64,000 nt of DNA from an uncultured Muribaculaceae bacterium (GCA_910587235.1 CAJUKD010000004.1:62001-126000); one strand, 5' to 3'. Shown: positions 38,456-48,222, numbered from the stretch's first letter. Numbers and translations: made by a program. Notes: generated by a model from the letters alone, not told the origin.

Positions 38456-39937
38456 ATGGATTACTCACAGTTTTTAGCTATGAAGCAAGAAATAGGCCTG
38501 TTGGTCGTATTTCTGCTTGTATTCCTCTACGATACGTTCATGCCCAAGAAGGCGCTGAAGGGGATTCCTGCGTTCACTACCGTGCTGATGATTCTGGCAA
38601 CAGCCGCAGGATTCTGTTCGCATGCTCTTGGCTCGGCCTCGCATCAGGTGGCTTTTGCCGGAATGTATGAAACATCGACCGTCATCAGTGCCATCAAGAA
38701 CATACTGAATGTAGGTGTGGTTATTGTTCTTATCCAGTCAGCCCGTTGGGCAGGTTCTGAATTCATGGCAGTGCGCCGCGGCGAGTTCTACGAACTTCTG
38801 CTTGTGACTCTGTTCGGTATGTACCTTATGGTTTCCGCGCGTCACTTCCTTGTGTTCGTCATCGGCCTTGAATGCGCATCCTTGCCTCTCGCAGCCATGG
38901 TAGCATTGGAGAAGAATCATTACGAAAGCCATGAAGCGGCAGTGAAATATATTCTAACTGCCGTATTCTCGTCAGCTGTTTTTCTGATGGGTCTGTCTTT
39001 TGTCTACGGACTTTCAGGTTCGCTATACTTCAACCGGATATATTATGCTTTGACCGCCGTAGAAGGTCCGATGCTCGTTGCGGCTCTGGCATTTGTAATT
39101 GCAGGTGTAGGTTTCAAGCTCTCGCTTGTTCCTTTCCACCTCTGGACGGCCGACGTCTATCAGGGTGCCCCGACTTCGGTGACATCATATCTTTCTGTAA
39201 TATCGAAGGGTTCGGCCGCATTCGCTTTCATGGTGATTCTTTGTCAGGTATTCGGCTCGTTCTATAGTCAGGTATGGGAATGGATGCTCTATGCGCTTAT
39301 CATACTGACCATCACAGTCGGTAACCTTTTCGCTATCCGCCAGCGCAACATGAAGCGCTTTCTGGCTTTCTCTTCCGTGTCGCAGGCCGGTTACATAATG
39401 CTCGGCATTATTGCCTATAACGCCATGGGTGTGGCTGCAATGATGTATTATATTCTTGTCTACATATTCTCGAACCTTGCTGCATTCGGTGTTATCGGTG
39501 CAATCGAGAATGCTACCGGACGCCTGTCGATGGACGACTATCGCGGACTGTACAAGACTAATCCGCGTCTGTCTGTGGCAATGATGCTCGCCATGTTCTC
39601 ACTGGCCGGTATCCCTCCTTTCGCCGGATTTTTCTCGAAATTCTTCATCTTCACATCTGCGATAAACCAGGGTTCTGTAGCAATCTATGTGCTTGTGCTT
39701 ATCGCATTGATCAACACCATAGTGTCGTTGTATTATTACCTGCTTGTGGTGAAAGCCATGTTTATCAGTGAGGACGAATGTGTCATTCCCGCGTTCAGAT
39801 CATCATTTGGCGAACGCCTCGGCTTGTGGATTACCGTGGCAGGTATTCTGTTGCTCGGTCTGGTAAGCTGTTTCTACACCGGACTGCTCGACATGACCGC
39901 TGCCGACGGATTCCTTAACATGTATTTCATTGGTTGA
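38456..39937 (+). CDS. nuoN: Complex I subunit N (antiporter-like)
   Basis: A 493-residue proton-pumping subunit and the last gene of the run. Characteristic parts are FVIGLECASLPLAAMVALEK (TM5 Glu), FKLSLVPFHLWTADVYQGAP with the TM7 Lys, TSYLSVISKGSAAFAFM, and SVSQAGYIMLGI. A hairpin 26 bases after the stop probably ends the roughly 17-kb transcript. No nuoE, nuoF or nuoG is found anywhere in the window. Confidence 0.97.
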   Translation: MDYSQFLAMKQEIGLLVVFLLVFLYDTFMPKKALKGIPAFTTVLMILATAAGFCSHALGSASHQVAFAGMYETSTVISAIKNILNVGVVIVLIQSARWAGSEFMAVRRGEFYELLLVTLFGMYLMVSARHFLVFVIGLECASLPLAAMVALEKNHYESHEAAVKYILTAVFSSAVFLMGLSFVYGLSGSLYFNRIYYALTAVEGPMLVAALAFVIAGVGFKLSLVPFHLWTADVYQGAPTSVTSYLSVISKGSAAFAFMVILCQVFGSFYSQVWEWMLYALIILTITVGNLFAIRQRNMKRFLAFSSVSQAGYIMLGIIAYNAMGVAAMMYYILVYIFSNLAAFGVIGAIENATGRLSMDDYRGLYKTNPRLSVAMMLAMFSLAGIPPFAGFFSKFFIFTSAINQGSVAIYVLVLIALINTIVSLYYYLLVVKAMFISEDECVIPAFRSSFGERLGLWITVAGILLLGLVSCFYTGLLDMTAADGFLNMYFIG

Positions 39938-39962
39938 TTTATTTGACCGCTTCTTATAGTAT

Positions 39963-39995
39963 AAAGTCCGCCTTGCCTGTCGCGAGGCGGACTTT
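39963..39995 (+). terminator. Terminator of the nuo-atp run
   Basis: A perfect 11-bp stem, AAAGTCCGCCT (39963-39973) with AGGCGGACTTT (39985-39995), 26 bases after nuoN. The tail GTAAT has few T residues, so efficiency is uncertain, but it is the only strong hairpin after nuoA's run. Confidence 0.65.
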
Positions 39996-40014
39996 GTAAT
40001 ATCAGGTATTAAGC

Positions 40015-41772
40015 ATGGACACAAAAAAATTTCGTAGTCGTTCTGCCTTGTATGCTTTCGCCCTTGTTGCTGTCGTACTTGTCGGAACGATGGCATGGAC
40101 TCTGTCGACAACATATTTTACCGACGACATAACTTACTCTTTCACGGTTCCGGAAAGCGAAAGCGCTTTCTGGCGTTGTCGAGGCGAGGCGTTGATTTCG
40201 TTTGGTCAGGTTCCGGAAAGTATCTGGAATCATTATCGATATGTGAACGGACGTCTTACGAATATCATCCATATATCATTCCAGCCGCTTCCGCGCGAGG
40301 TGGAGTGTGTAGTCAATTCGCTGATGATAGTTCTGATGTTTATCGGACTTCTTGCATTTGCCGTACCGGAATGGAAGCGGGTGCCGACCGTATATGGAAG
40401 CACAGCGGCTTTGGTATTCCTTGGAATGGCATTTCCGTGGTTTGACAGTATGCAGTCGGCCGACTATCTTGTAAATTATGTATGGACGTCTGTCGGCGCT
40501 TTGTTGTTACTGTTTCTGTGGCTTCGTATCAAGAATCTCTCAAGAGGAGGGTTTGTAGCCTATGTAGTCTTTACAGTATTCTTTGCCTGGATGCACGAAG
40601 GATTTACATGCCCGATGATAGCTTTCGCATTCTTCGACATTCTCTCAGGCGGGAATATCCGTTCTCGTCGTCACTGGCTTGTGTTCGGAGCTTTATGCAC
40701 AGGTTTGATCGCTTGTGTCTCCGTCGCTACGATAAACCGTGCGGTCAGCTACCTTTCCTACACTACACCGGGACTAATGCTTGCGCAGGCGACTCATATA
40801 ATAAGTACGGCCTGGCCTCTATACGTAGCGTTGGTGCTGATGCTTTTCTGCCATTTGCGTTTGCGGGAATCCATGAAAGGCAAGTGGCATTTCATACTTT
40901 CGCTGTTTGTTGCGGCTTTGATCGGCATCATAATGGCATCGCTTCTTCATGTGATAAACCGTGGTGTATGGGCTTCGGATCTTTTTTCGGTTGTTATATG
41001 CCTGCGTGCTATTGCACTTTTGCGATGGGGCGCCGGCGCCCCATCGCAAAAGTTCCTGCGGAACGCGCTTCAGCGTTCCGCAGGAACGGCGCTGTTCTGT
41101 GCTGCTGTTGTGCTGCTGACTTCGCTATGGTTCATGGAGCTTGTCCGTTGGCAACGTCGCATCACTGCCGAGGAAAAGACATTTGTGCGCGAATTCCGCT
41201 CACTCGCAGCTCCGACATCGGTCATCTATTCAGACTATACGACCAGAGAGGAAGTTCCGTTTTATCTTATGGGCATTCCTTATCATGCGTTCGATGACTG
41301 GGCCAACAACACTTTATATACATATCATCTGGCACCCAATGACAGTACGTTTGTTGCTGTCCTGCCGCCGGAGATGAGTCCGGAGGCAGGCGACAGTATT
41401 GATGCGTTCAGCCGTCTTGCACCACTTAATGCCGATGGGAGCTGTCGTGGAAAGTGGCCATTCATATTTTCAAAGCATCCTGACGGAAGCGTACTTCGTG
41501 TCGAGGTCGCTGAAATAAACGGCAGTGTCAATCCTCTCGACCGTCTTATCATAGCTTTGAGGCATGGATGCCCTGCACACCGGCATTCATATTATCTATG
41601 GTCTGCGACGAGTCCGGTATTTTTTCAGGATGGAACCAAAGCATACATGCACCTGCCGTATATGCTTGTCCGTTCGGCATTCGGGCGCAGGATAGTCGAG
41701 ATAGAGAATTGTGCCTTATCCGCTTCATTGCGCCAAGATGAGGATGCAGGGGAAAGCATGGGACGAGAATGA
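40015..41772 (+). CDS. DUF6056-like polytopic membrane protein with in-frame palindromes
   Basis: A 585-residue protein with an N-terminal span followed by TDDITYS, about ten membrane segments to residue 375, a central WMHE motif, the LVRWQ segment after the last span, and a soluble C-terminal domain (REEVPFYLMG). It is clearly paralogous to the next gene (shared STTY-TDD, MQSADYL-NYVWTS, MHE-FTC, ELVRWQ). Residues 335-358 are encoded by two adjacent long palindromes and the corresponding loop is about ten residues longer than in the paralogue. Function is unknown. The GT-C-like layout suggests an envelope sugar or lipid transferase, which is inference. Confidence 0.72.
   Translation: MDTKKFRSRSALYAFALVAVVLVGTMAWTLSTTYFTDDITYSFTVPESESAFWRCRGEALISFGQVPESIWNHYRYVNGRLTNIIHISFQPLPREVECVVNSLMIVLMFIGLLAFAVPEWKRVPTVYGSTAALVFLGMAFPWFDSMQSADYLVNYVWTSVGALLLLFLWLRIKNLSRGGFVAYVVFTVFFAWMHEGFTCPMIAFAFFDILSGGNIRSRRHWLVFGALCTGLIACVSVATINRAVSYLSYTTPGLMLAQATHIISTAWPLYVALVLMLFCHLRLRESMKGKWHFILSLFVAALIGIIMASLLHVINRGVWASDLFSVVICLRAIALLRWGAGAPSQKFLRNALQRSAGTALFCAAVVLLTSLWFMELVRWQRRITAEEKTFVREFRSLAAPTSVIYSDYTTREEVPFYLMGIPYHAFDDWANNTLYTYHLAPNDSTFVAVLPPEMSPEAGDSIDAFSRLAPLNADGSCRGKWPFIFSKHPDGSVLRVEVAEINGSVNPLDRLIIALRHGCPAHRHSYYLWSATSPVFFQDGTKAYMHLPYMLVRSAFGRRIVEIENCALSASLRQDEDAGESMGRE
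41016..41087. repeat. Double palindrome inside a DUF6056-like gene
   Basis: A perfect 38-bp palindrome with no loop (19-base arms at 41016-41034 and 41035-41053, centre GGCGCCGGCGCC) touches a second inverted repeat with 15-base arms GTTCCTGCGGAACGC (41052-41066) and GCGTTCCGCAGGAAC (41073-41087) and a 6-base loop. Both keep the reading frame open. Confidence 0.9.
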
Positions 41773-41788
41773 AATTTATTGTACTTTG

Positions 41789-41945
41789 TTTGCACACGTC
41801 AACATTTATTATTACTTTTGAAGCGGTGAAAGGCAGAAGGCCGTGAGCGCCTGAATGTATGCCTCTGACCGTTCTTTCATAAGATATATGTTTTTATAGA
41901 TTGTAGATTATTAGAGGGCTCTGTCGGGAGATACAGCCCTTTTTA
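41789..41945 (+). promoter_or_regulatory. Promoter with attenuator-like leader or small RNA
   Basis: TTTG (41789-41792), a 20-base spacer and TACTTTTG (41813-41820) form a full promoter match. About 95 bases later AGGGCT (41915-41920) pairs with AGCCCT (41935-41940), followed by TTTTTATTATATTG. Transcription from this promoter would meet a terminator before the ATG at 41962, which suggests either an attenuated leader or a small RNA of about 120 nt. Confidence 0.55.
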
Positions 41946-41961
41946 TTATATTGTCTTTGTT

Positions 41962-43659
41962 ATGAAAACATTCTTTTACATTTTCGAACCGCAGTTCCGG
42001 CGCCGCAACATAATTTTTATACTTATCGCATTGTTGACTTTTGCGGGAGCTTGTGTGTGGATGTTGTCTACGACATATAATACGGATGACCTTCTTTATT
42101 GTAGGGAAGTATTGCCGGACGATGATAATCTGTTTTGGTTAGGATATGGTCCGATGATAGATGATATCTCGCAGATATGGCCGAGTCTTGTCAATCATTG
42201 GATATTGATAAATTCGCGTCTGGCGAACTTCGGACATATAATTTTTCAGATTTTCCCGCGTCAGCTTGAGATGTTTTTTTCTGCATTCATGCTTTTACTG
42301 ATGTTTCTCGGTATAGTGGCTGTGGGGCAGGGGAGCCGTAAGGTTCCCGGGGCGGCAGTACTTGCGCTCACGCTTGTTATGGTATGGTGCGCTTTGCCGT
42401 GGTATGACCACATGCAGTCGGCCGACTATCTTGCCAATTACGTGTGGACCTCTGCTGTGTGGATGGCGGTATTGTGGCTTTTGCCTTCTGTGCCGAGGAT
42501 GCGCCGGTGTCGCCTTGTTGCGTTCTATGTGCTTGCTGTTGTAGCCGGATTGATGCACGAGTCATTCACTTGTGTGGTTGTGGCATTTGTCTTTTTCGAA
42601 GCTCTGATGTCCGGCCGATGGCGTTCACGCCGTTACTGCCTGCTTGAGATATTATTGCTTCTGACAGTGGGTTTGGCTATAATGTCAGGGCTGTCGCAGC
42701 GGACAGGACACATGCTCCGTGCCGTGTCGATTTCAAGTCTGCCTTATTTGATGTCACGCTACATCAGCGCATCATGGCCGGTGGCACTTGCTGTTTTGTC
42801 GGTGCTTTGGTGCAGATTGAGGCTTTCGCGCACGATATGGCTGCGTGAGCGCCCGTTTTTTGCCGCATGTATAGGAGCCTCTATCATAAGTCTGATTATG
42901 TCTATGGTTCTTGGCATGCAAGGTCGTGCCTTGTGGCCTCTTTCGCTGTTTTCCACACTTGCCGTTGTGCGGGGCTATTCCGTTCTGTTTCCTTTGCGTA
43001 ATAATGATCTTGGGCGTGGCGCTTTGATCTTATCCGTTGTCATGCTCGTTGTTTACGCCCTATGGCTGACAGAACTTGTGCGTTGGCAGCGTATTACAAC
43101 TGCCGAGCGACTTGATATCCAGGCTATGGCCGCATCCGGTAGTAATGATGTGCTGAATGATTTCTTTTTCTACGACCTCACTCCTAATGAACAACATCCG
43201 TTTTATCTGATGTCTATTACCGACAATAAGATTTCTGATATAAACACCCGTAGGATGTTTTCATCCTATATAGGCAGTGATTCCTGGGGCATAGCCGTAT
43301 TTCCTACGGAATATCGTTCCGGTGCTTTTGAAGACTTGCCGGCTGTTCCCGGAAATATCGGATTGCGTGGGGTATGGCCTTTTTATGTCAGCCGCGATTC
43401 GGTTTCGGCTGCCCGTATCTCATTCCGTGCCCATGAGTTCCTGCCTCAGGCTACGCCTATAGATCGGGCGCTTCTTTTTGCACTCGACGGTACTACGCAG
43501 CCACGGCCGCGTGAATCGCATACGTGGATGCACGTCGGACATCTTACATTTCCCGACGGCACACGCGGTTATGCCTATTATACAGGTTCGCTACAACGTC
43601 TTGTGCGAGGCCGTCGGATAGAAGTTCTCAGCGCCGACAGTATCGGCACTGAGAACTGA
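41962..43659 (+). CDS. DUF6056-like polytopic membrane protein
   Basis: A 565-residue paralogue of the gene at 40015. It has the N-terminal span and TDDLLYC, MQSADYLANYVWTS, the MHESFTC motif, about ten spans, TELVRWQRITTAER after the last span, and a soluble C-terminal part (NEQHPFYLMSI; TIGLRGVWPFYVS-like NIGLRGVWPFYVS). It lacks the palindrome-encoded insert seen in its neighbour. It has its own promoter and leader. The coding end overlaps a terminator hairpin. Function unknown; probably an envelope glycan or lipid enzyme by analogy to GT-C proteins, which is inference. Confidence 0.72.
   Translation: MKTFFYIFEPQFRRRNIIFILIALLTFAGACVWMLSTTYNTDDLLYCREVLPDDDNLFWLGYGPMIDDISQIWPSLVNHWILINSRLANFGHIIFQIFPRQLEMFFSAFMLLLMFLGIVAVGQGSRKVPGAAVLALTLVMVWCALPWYDHMQSADYLANYVWTSAVWMAVLWLLPSVPRMRRCRLVAFYVLAVVAGLMHESFTCVVVAFVFFEALMSGRWRSRRYCLLEILLLLTVGLAIMSGLSQRTGHMLRAVSISSLPYLMSRYISASWPVALAVLSVLWCRLRLSRTIWLRERPFFAACIGASIISLIMSMVLGMQGRALWPLSLFSTLAVVRGYSVLFPLRNNDLGRGALILSVVMLVVYALWLTELVRWQRITTAERLDIQAMAASGSNDVLNDFFFYDLTPNEQHPFYLMSITDNKISDINTRRMFSSYIGSDSWGIAVFPTEYRSGAFEDLPAVPGNIGLRGVWPFYVSRDSVSAARISFRAHEFLPQATPIDRALLFALDGTTQPRPRESHTWMHVGHLTFPDGTRGYAYYTGSLQRLVRGRRIEVLSADSIGTEN
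43624..43656 (+). terminator. Terminator overlapping the gene end
   Basis: GTTCTCAG (43624-43631) pairs with CTGAGAAC (43649-43656), with inner GCCGA/TCGGC pairing and one mismatch. The stop codon follows at once and the tail GGTTTTATTT is T-rich. The hairpin therefore lies within the last codons of the DUF6056-like gene. Confidence 0.7.
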
Positions 43660-43665
43660 ATGGTT

Positions 43666-45171
43666 TTATTTACGGATATCGCGTTTGTCCCATGAAGGGT
43701 GGGCGGGATCTTCAGCAGTGAGGGCTTCGGCAAGATCGATGTTCAGTGTTTCTGCAAGCATCCGGCCATATTCCGGATCGGCGTTGTGGCAGGCACGCAC
43801 GTGACGCTGTTTGATAAAAAGGGGAATCCCTTCCATCTGGGTAGCTGTATTCCGGCATGTTGCCAATTTATCGTCACTGCTCATCAATCGCCATAGTTTG
43901 CCAGGCTGAGTGTAATAATCGTCGTCATATTGACGTTCATCGTAGTTATATACATCGCCGTGCAGTTCCATGGGAGGCTCTTTAAGCGCCGGGTTGTCTT
44001 TCCATTCTCCGAAACTGTTTGGCTCGTATGCGATTGTGGCGCCGTAATTTTCATCGGTGCGCATCTGTCCGTCGCGATGATATGAGTGGAAGGGACATTT
44101 AGGACGGTTGACGGGTATGAGGTTATGGTTTACACCGAGTCTGTAGCGTTGGGCGTCACCATAAGAAAACAGTCGTCCCTGAAGCATTTTATCGGGAGAA
44201 AAGCCTATGCCGTCCACGATGTTGGCGGGATTGAAAGCTGCCTGTTCAATTTCGGCGAAGAAGTTCTCCGGATTGCGGTTCAGTTCAAGTATTCCGACAT
44301 CGCGCAGTGGAAAATCCTTGTGGTACCAGACCTTTGTAAGGTCAAAAGGATTGATATGGTACTTTTGGGCCTCGTCTTCGGTCATAAGCTGCACCTGTAG
44401 TTTCCATCGTGGAAATTCACCGCGTTCGATAGCTTCGAACAGATCACGCTGATGCGATTCGCGATCTTTGGCTATGATGGCCTCAGCCTCTTTGTCGGTC
44501 AGATTTTTTATGCCTTGAAGGGTACGGAAATGGAATTTCACCCATGTCCGTTTGTTATCCTTGTTTATGAAACTGTATGTGTGGCTTCCGAATCCGTGCA
44601 TATTGCGGAATGATGCAGGAATTCCGCGCGGCGACATTGTGATAGTAATCTGATGGAGCGCTTCGGGAAGAAGAGTCCAGAAGTCCCAGTTTGCAGTGGG
44701 GTTGCGCATTCCTGTACGCGGGTCGCGTTTGATGGCATGGTTTAGATCCGGAAATTTCAGTGGATCACGCAGAAAAAACACAGGGGTGTTGTTGCCTACG
44801 AGGTCCCAGTTTCCCTGATCTGTGTAAAATTTCATAGCGAATCCGCGTATATCGCGTTCGGCGTCGGCTGCTCCGCGCTCTCCGGCCACTGTTGAGAATC
44901 TTACCAGACATGGAGTCTGTTTTCCTATTTCAGAAAAAATTGAGGCTCGCGTAAACTCGCTGATATCGTTGGTTACTGTAAATGTGCCGAAAGCGCCGGA
45001 GCCTTTGGCGTGCATTCGTCGTTCCGGTATCACTTCGCGGTCGAAATGGGCTATTTTTTCGAGATACCACGGATCCTGGGCGGAGAAAGGTCCGCGCAGA
45101 CCGGATGTCTGAACATTTTGGTTGTCGGCAATAGGGCGTCCGTTTTCGGAGGTGAGTTTTTTCTTGTCCAT
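43666..45171 (-). CDS. katA: Monofunctional haem catalase
   Basis: Breaks hydrogen peroxide into water and oxygen in the cytoplasm. The 501-residue small-subunit-type catalase begins [20 protein letters not shown]. The catalytic His is in [15 protein letters not shown], the active-site Asn in [14 protein letters not shown], and the haem Tyr in [14 protein letters not shown] chose the ATG at 45171 because the longer frame up to 45273 adds a non-conserved Phe/Arg-rich stretch. The gene is divergent from yraN with a 203-base gap. No OxyR-type site could be identified with confidence. It protects an anaerobe against oxygen exposure. Confidence 0.96.
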   Translation of the reverse strand: MDKKKLTSENGRPIADNQNVQTSGLRGPFSAQDPWYLEKIAHFDREVIPERRMHAKGSGAFGTFTVTNDISEFTRASIFSEIGKQTPCLVRFSTVAGERGAADAERDIRGFAMKFYTDQGNWDLVGNNTPVFFLRDPLKFPDLNHAIKRDPRTGMRNPTANWDFWTLLPEALHQITITMSPRGIPASFRNMHGFGSHTYSFINKDNKRTWVKFHFRTLQGIKNLTDKEAEAIIAKDRESHQRDLFEAIERGEFPRWKLQVQLMTEDEAQKYHINPFDLTKVWYHKDFPLRDVGILELNRNPENFFAEIEQAAFNPANIVDGIGFSPDKMLQGRLFSYGDAQRYRLGVNHNLIPVNRPKCPFHSYHRDGQMRTDENYGATIAYEPNSFGEWKDNPALKEPPMELHGDVYNYDERQYDDDYYTQPGKLWRLMSSDDKLATCRNTATQMEGIPLFIKQRHVRACHNADPEYGRMLAETLNIDLAEALTAEDPAHPSWDKRDIRK

Positions 45172-45374
45172 ATAATCATTCTTTATTGAGTCGATATAGC
45201 GATAATTAAAACATCCGTATGCTCTGAAAAGTTTTTTGTCGCTCAGGCGGACTGAAAAGAAAAAACAGGACATTATAAGGAAACAAATAAAGAAAAAATG
45301 CTAAATTTGCAATGGTGAATATACGGTATAAGCGACAATTCCGGCTATTACCACATACTTGAAATTATAGAAAA

Positions 45375-45749
45375 ATGGCTGCGGGCAACAAGGAAATCGG
45401 ACGTTGGGGCGAGGATGTCGCTTGCGACATGCTTGTCGGACTCGGTTATGCGATTGTTGAACGTAACTGGCGCGTCGGTCACCTTGAGATCGACATAGTG
45501 GCTCAGAAAGGAGGCCGTATAGCTTTTGTCGAGGTAAAGACCCGTACCGCCGATTCGCCCGAAGATCCGTTGGATGCCATAGACCGCCGCAAGCAGGCTC
45601 ACATGGCAGCTGCGGCTAATGCTTTCCTTAGGGGAAACCATTGGCGTGGAGAAGTTCAGTTCGATCTGTTCGGTATCCGTGGTTGTCCTTCCGACTATAC
45701 TGTCGAACATATTCCGGATGCGTTCCTGCCTCCACTTAAAACTTATTGA
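45375..45749 (+). CDS. YraN/UPF0102-family nuclease-fold protein
   Basis: A 124-residue member of the YraN (UPF0102) family, which has a Holliday-junction-resolvase-like endonuclease fold. The family core is present: IGRWGEDVACDMLVGLGYAI, then RVGHLEIDIVAQKGGRIAFVEVKTRT, with the Glu, Asp and ExK metal-site pattern. The cellular role of the family is poorly known. A -7 box TAAATTTG (45302-45309) lies 65 bases upstream without a clear -33 box. The next gene starts 34 bases after it. Confidence 0.92.
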   Translation: MAAGNKEIGRWGEDVACDMLVGLGYAIVERNWRVGHLEIDIVAQKGGRIAFVEVKTRTADSPEDPLDAIDRRKQAHMAAAANAFLRGNHWRGEVQFDLFGIRGCPSDYTVEHIPDAFLPPLKTY

Positions 45750-45783
45750 GATTTGATCTCCTAACCAAACATATCATTTAGTT

Positions 45784-47577
45784 ATGAAAGATTTGCAGAA
45801 TAAAAACATAGAAGCTCTGCGTGCCGGAATGGCATCTGCAGGCATTGCCGCGGCCATCATACCGCAGGCCGATCCCCACATGGGTGAATATCTGGCTGAC
45901 CATTGGCAGGTGCGTCGCTGGCTGTCAGGATTTACCGGTTCCGCGGGTACCCTTGTCATCACTGCCGATGCAGCCTTGTTGTGGACTGATTCCCGCTATT
46001 TTATCCAGGCGGCACAGCAGCTCGAAGGTAGCGGTATAGAACTGATGAAGGACGGACTGGCCTCTACGCCTTCTGTCGTCGGGTGGCTTGGCTCACATCT
46101 GCCGCAGGGAGCTGTAGTAGGCATTGACGGAATGCTCCTTTCTGTAAGCGATGCCGAAGACATGCGCGACGATCTGGCTCAGTACGGATTGACTCTTGAT
46201 ACTTCTTTCGATATAATTGACAGTATATGGATAGATCGTCCGGCTTTGCCGCAAGACAAAGTTTTTGTCCACGATATCAGGTTTACCGGATGCCGTGCAG
46301 CCGATAAAATAGCGTCGGTACTCGCTGAAATGTCTGACCATAGAGCCGAGTCAATATTCATCTCGGCTCTCGACGAAATAGCATGGCTGCTAAACATACG
46401 CTCTTCCGATGTGCGTCACAATCCTGTAGCTACTGCATTCCTTTATCTCAGCCCGGGCCGCTCTGTCCTTTTCATCGCGCCGGAAAAACTTGATAGTGAT
46501 ACGATAAGTTATCTGGCTTCGGAAGGTGTGACCGTGCAGCCTTATGGTGATGCCTTGAAATTTATTTCCGCTCTTCCTGCCGGAGAAAAGGTTCTCGTAG
46601 ACCTTACCCGTACTACTATTACAGTCCGCGAAACTCTCGGCGATCGAGCCGTAGGCGTCGGCATGTCGCCTGTCGCTCTTCCTAAAGCCTGCAAGAACGA
46701 AGTCCAGATAGAAGGTATACGTCGTGCCATGGTTCGCGATGGAGTTGCTCTTGTCAAGGCTTTTATGGAAATCGAACGGCGTGTGAAAGCCGGAGAGCCG
46801 ACAACGGAACTCGATGTGGTCGAGATCGTACACGACAGCCGTGCCGCTGCTCCGGAGTTTGTCGACGACAGCTTCGGTTGCATTGCCGGTTATGCAGCAC
46901 ATGGAGCTATTGTGCACTATGAAGCTACGGCCGAATCCAATTCTGCCTTGCGTGCCGAAGGACTGTTGCTTGTCGACAGCGGAGCACAATATCCCGACGG
47001 TACTACCGACATAACCCGCACTATCTCTCTCGGCGAAGCTACAGACCGCGAGCGTCGCGACTTCACTTTGGTGATGAAAGGCCACATCGCTCTTGCTGAG
47101 ATGGTTTTCCCCGATGATACGCGTGGAGCACAGCTTGACGCTATCGCCCGTCAGTTCCTGTGGAAACATGGCATGAGTTATCTGCATGGTACAGGTCATG
47201 GAGTAGGGCATTTCCTTGGCGTCCACGAAGGACCTCAGAGCATACGCCTGAACTATGTGAATGTGCCCCTTGCTCCCGGCATGATTACATCGAACGAACC
47301 GGGTGTCTACGTAGAAGGCATTCATGGCATACGTTGCGAGAATCTTACTTTGTGTGTGCCTGCCATGACTACGGAATTCGGCCGTTTCCTGCGTTTTGAA
47401 ACACTTACTCTTTTCCCATTCGACCGCAAGCTGTTCGACACTACTCTTATGACCGATGATGAAATCGCATGGGTCAACGCTTACCACGCACGCGTAGCGT
47501 CTGAACTTATGTCGGCTCTCGAAAACGAGCCGCAGCGCATGTGGCTGGCAGCCGCTACTGCTCCAATCGTACGATAA
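45784..47577 (+). CDS. Xaa-Pro aminopeptidase (M24B family)
   Basis: A 597-residue cytosolic metallopeptidase that removes N-terminal residues before proline. There are two N-terminal creatinase-like domains (from LRAGMASAGIAAAIIPQADP, with DHWQVRRWLSGFTGSAG) and a C-terminal pita-bread catalytic domain. Metal ligands are visible: the two Asp in VDSGAQYPDGTTDITRT, His in HGTGHGVGHFLGVHEGP, Glu in SNEPGVYVEGIHGIRCENL and Glu in RFETLTLFPFD. The three-domain length matches eukaryote-like APP proteins common in Bacteroidota. It is probably cotranscribed with the gamma carbonic anhydrase homologue 16 bases downstream. Confidence 0.95.
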   Translation: MKDLQNKNIEALRAGMASAGIAAAIIPQADPHMGEYLADHWQVRRWLSGFTGSAGTLVITADAALLWTDSRYFIQAAQQLEGSGIELMKDGLASTPSVVGWLGSHLPQGAVVGIDGMLLSVSDAEDMRDDLAQYGLTLDTSFDIIDSIWIDRPALPQDKVFVHDIRFTGCRAADKIASVLAEMSDHRAESIFISALDEIAWLLNIRSSDVRHNPVATAFLYLSPGRSVLFIAPEKLDSDTISYLASEGVTVQPYGDALKFISALPAGEKVLVDLTRTTITVRETLGDRAVGVGMSPVALPKACKNEVQIEGIRRAMVRDGVALVKAFMEIERRVKAGEPTTELDVVEIVHDSRAAAPEFVDDSFGCIAGYAAHGAIVHYEATAESNSALRAEGLLLVDSGAQYPDGTTDITRTISLGEATDRERRDFTLVMKGHIALAEMVFPDDTRGAQLDAIARQFLWKHGMSYLHGTGHGVGHFLGVHEGPQSIRLNYVNVPLAPGMITSNEPGVYVEGIHGIRCENLTLCVPAMTTEFGRFLRFETLTLFPFDRKLFDTTLMTDDEIAWVNAYHARVASELMSALENEPQRMWLAAATAPIVR

Positions 47578-47593
47578 TTCTATAGCTATCAAT

Positions 47594-48133
47594 ATGCAGA
47601 AACCACTGATTATACCTTTGCGCGGATTCACTCCGCGACTTGGCCGCGATTGCTTCGTGGCACCCAATGCCGCCATAATAGGAGATGTGACTGTAGGCGA
47701 TGAATGCAGTATCTGGTTCGGAGCCATACTCCGCGGCGATGTCAATACTATCACCATAGGCGACCGTGTCAATGTCCAGGACGGTTCAGTGCTTCATACC
47801 CTTTATCAGAAATCCACCATTGAGATCGGAAACGATGTGTCGATAGGCCATAATGTGACTATCCATGGCGCCAAAATCCGTGATTTTGCCCTTATTGGCA
47901 TGGGTTCGGTAGTAATGGACGATGCCGAGGTGGGCGAGGGCGCAATCGTTGCTGCCGGAGCTGTAGTTCTGTCGCGTACAAAAATAGGCCCTAATGAATT
48001 GTGGGGTGGTGCGCCGGCAAAATTTATCAAGATGGTCGATCCGGCGCAAGCACGTGAAATCAATGTCAAGATAGCACGCAACTATCTGATGTATTCCAAG
48101 TGGTACGACGGCGCTGAAAATATTGCCGAATAA
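47594..48133 (+). CDS. Gamma carbonic anhydrase family protein
   Basis: A 179-residue left-handed beta-helix protein with hexapeptide repeats (VAPNAAIIGDVTVGDECSIW, NDVSIGHNVTIHGAKIRDFA). The zinc-ligand His residues appear as VLHTLY, IGHNVTIHG, consistent with the Cam/YrdA family that forms trimers. Whether this one hydrates CO2 is uncertain, since many family members have no measured activity. It starts 16 bases after the aminopeptidase stop and is convergent with rpiB across a hairpin. Confidence 0.92.
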   Translation: MQKPLIIPLRGFTPRLGRDCFVAPNAAIIGDVTVGDECSIWFGAILRGDVNTITIGDRVNVQDGSVLHTLYQKSTIEIGNDVSIGHNVTIHGAKIRDFALIGMGSVVMDDAEVGEGAIVAAGAVVLSRTKIGPNELWGGAPAKFIKMVDPAQAREINVKIARNYLMYSKWYDGAENIAE

Positions 48134-48157
48134 GCATCCACATTCGACTTTAAAATA

Positions 48158-48201
48158 AAATCCGCAATGAGGCAAGTTTTTATTGCCTGCATTGCGGATT
48201 T
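48158..48201. terminator. Terminator between convergent genes
   Basis: AAATCCGCAATG (48158-48169) pairs with CATTGCGGATTT (48190-48201), and inner GGCAA/TTGCC extends the stem. On the minus strand it is followed by a T-rich tail (TTATTTTAAAG), ending rpiB. It may also stop the plus-strand transcript. Confidence 0.8.
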
Positions 48202-48222
48202 GTCGTAAGTTATGTATCCTCC

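Noticed and set aside
41016..41087. Double palindrome as a transcription terminator
   Set aside because: It lies in the middle of an intact coding frame and lacks a T-run. The in-frame element explanation fits better.
46390..47772. 460-residue minus-strand open frame across the aminopeptidase and carbonic anhydrase genes
   Set aside because: It spans two well-supported plus-strand genes and shows no family signature. Long antisense frames are common with this codon bias.
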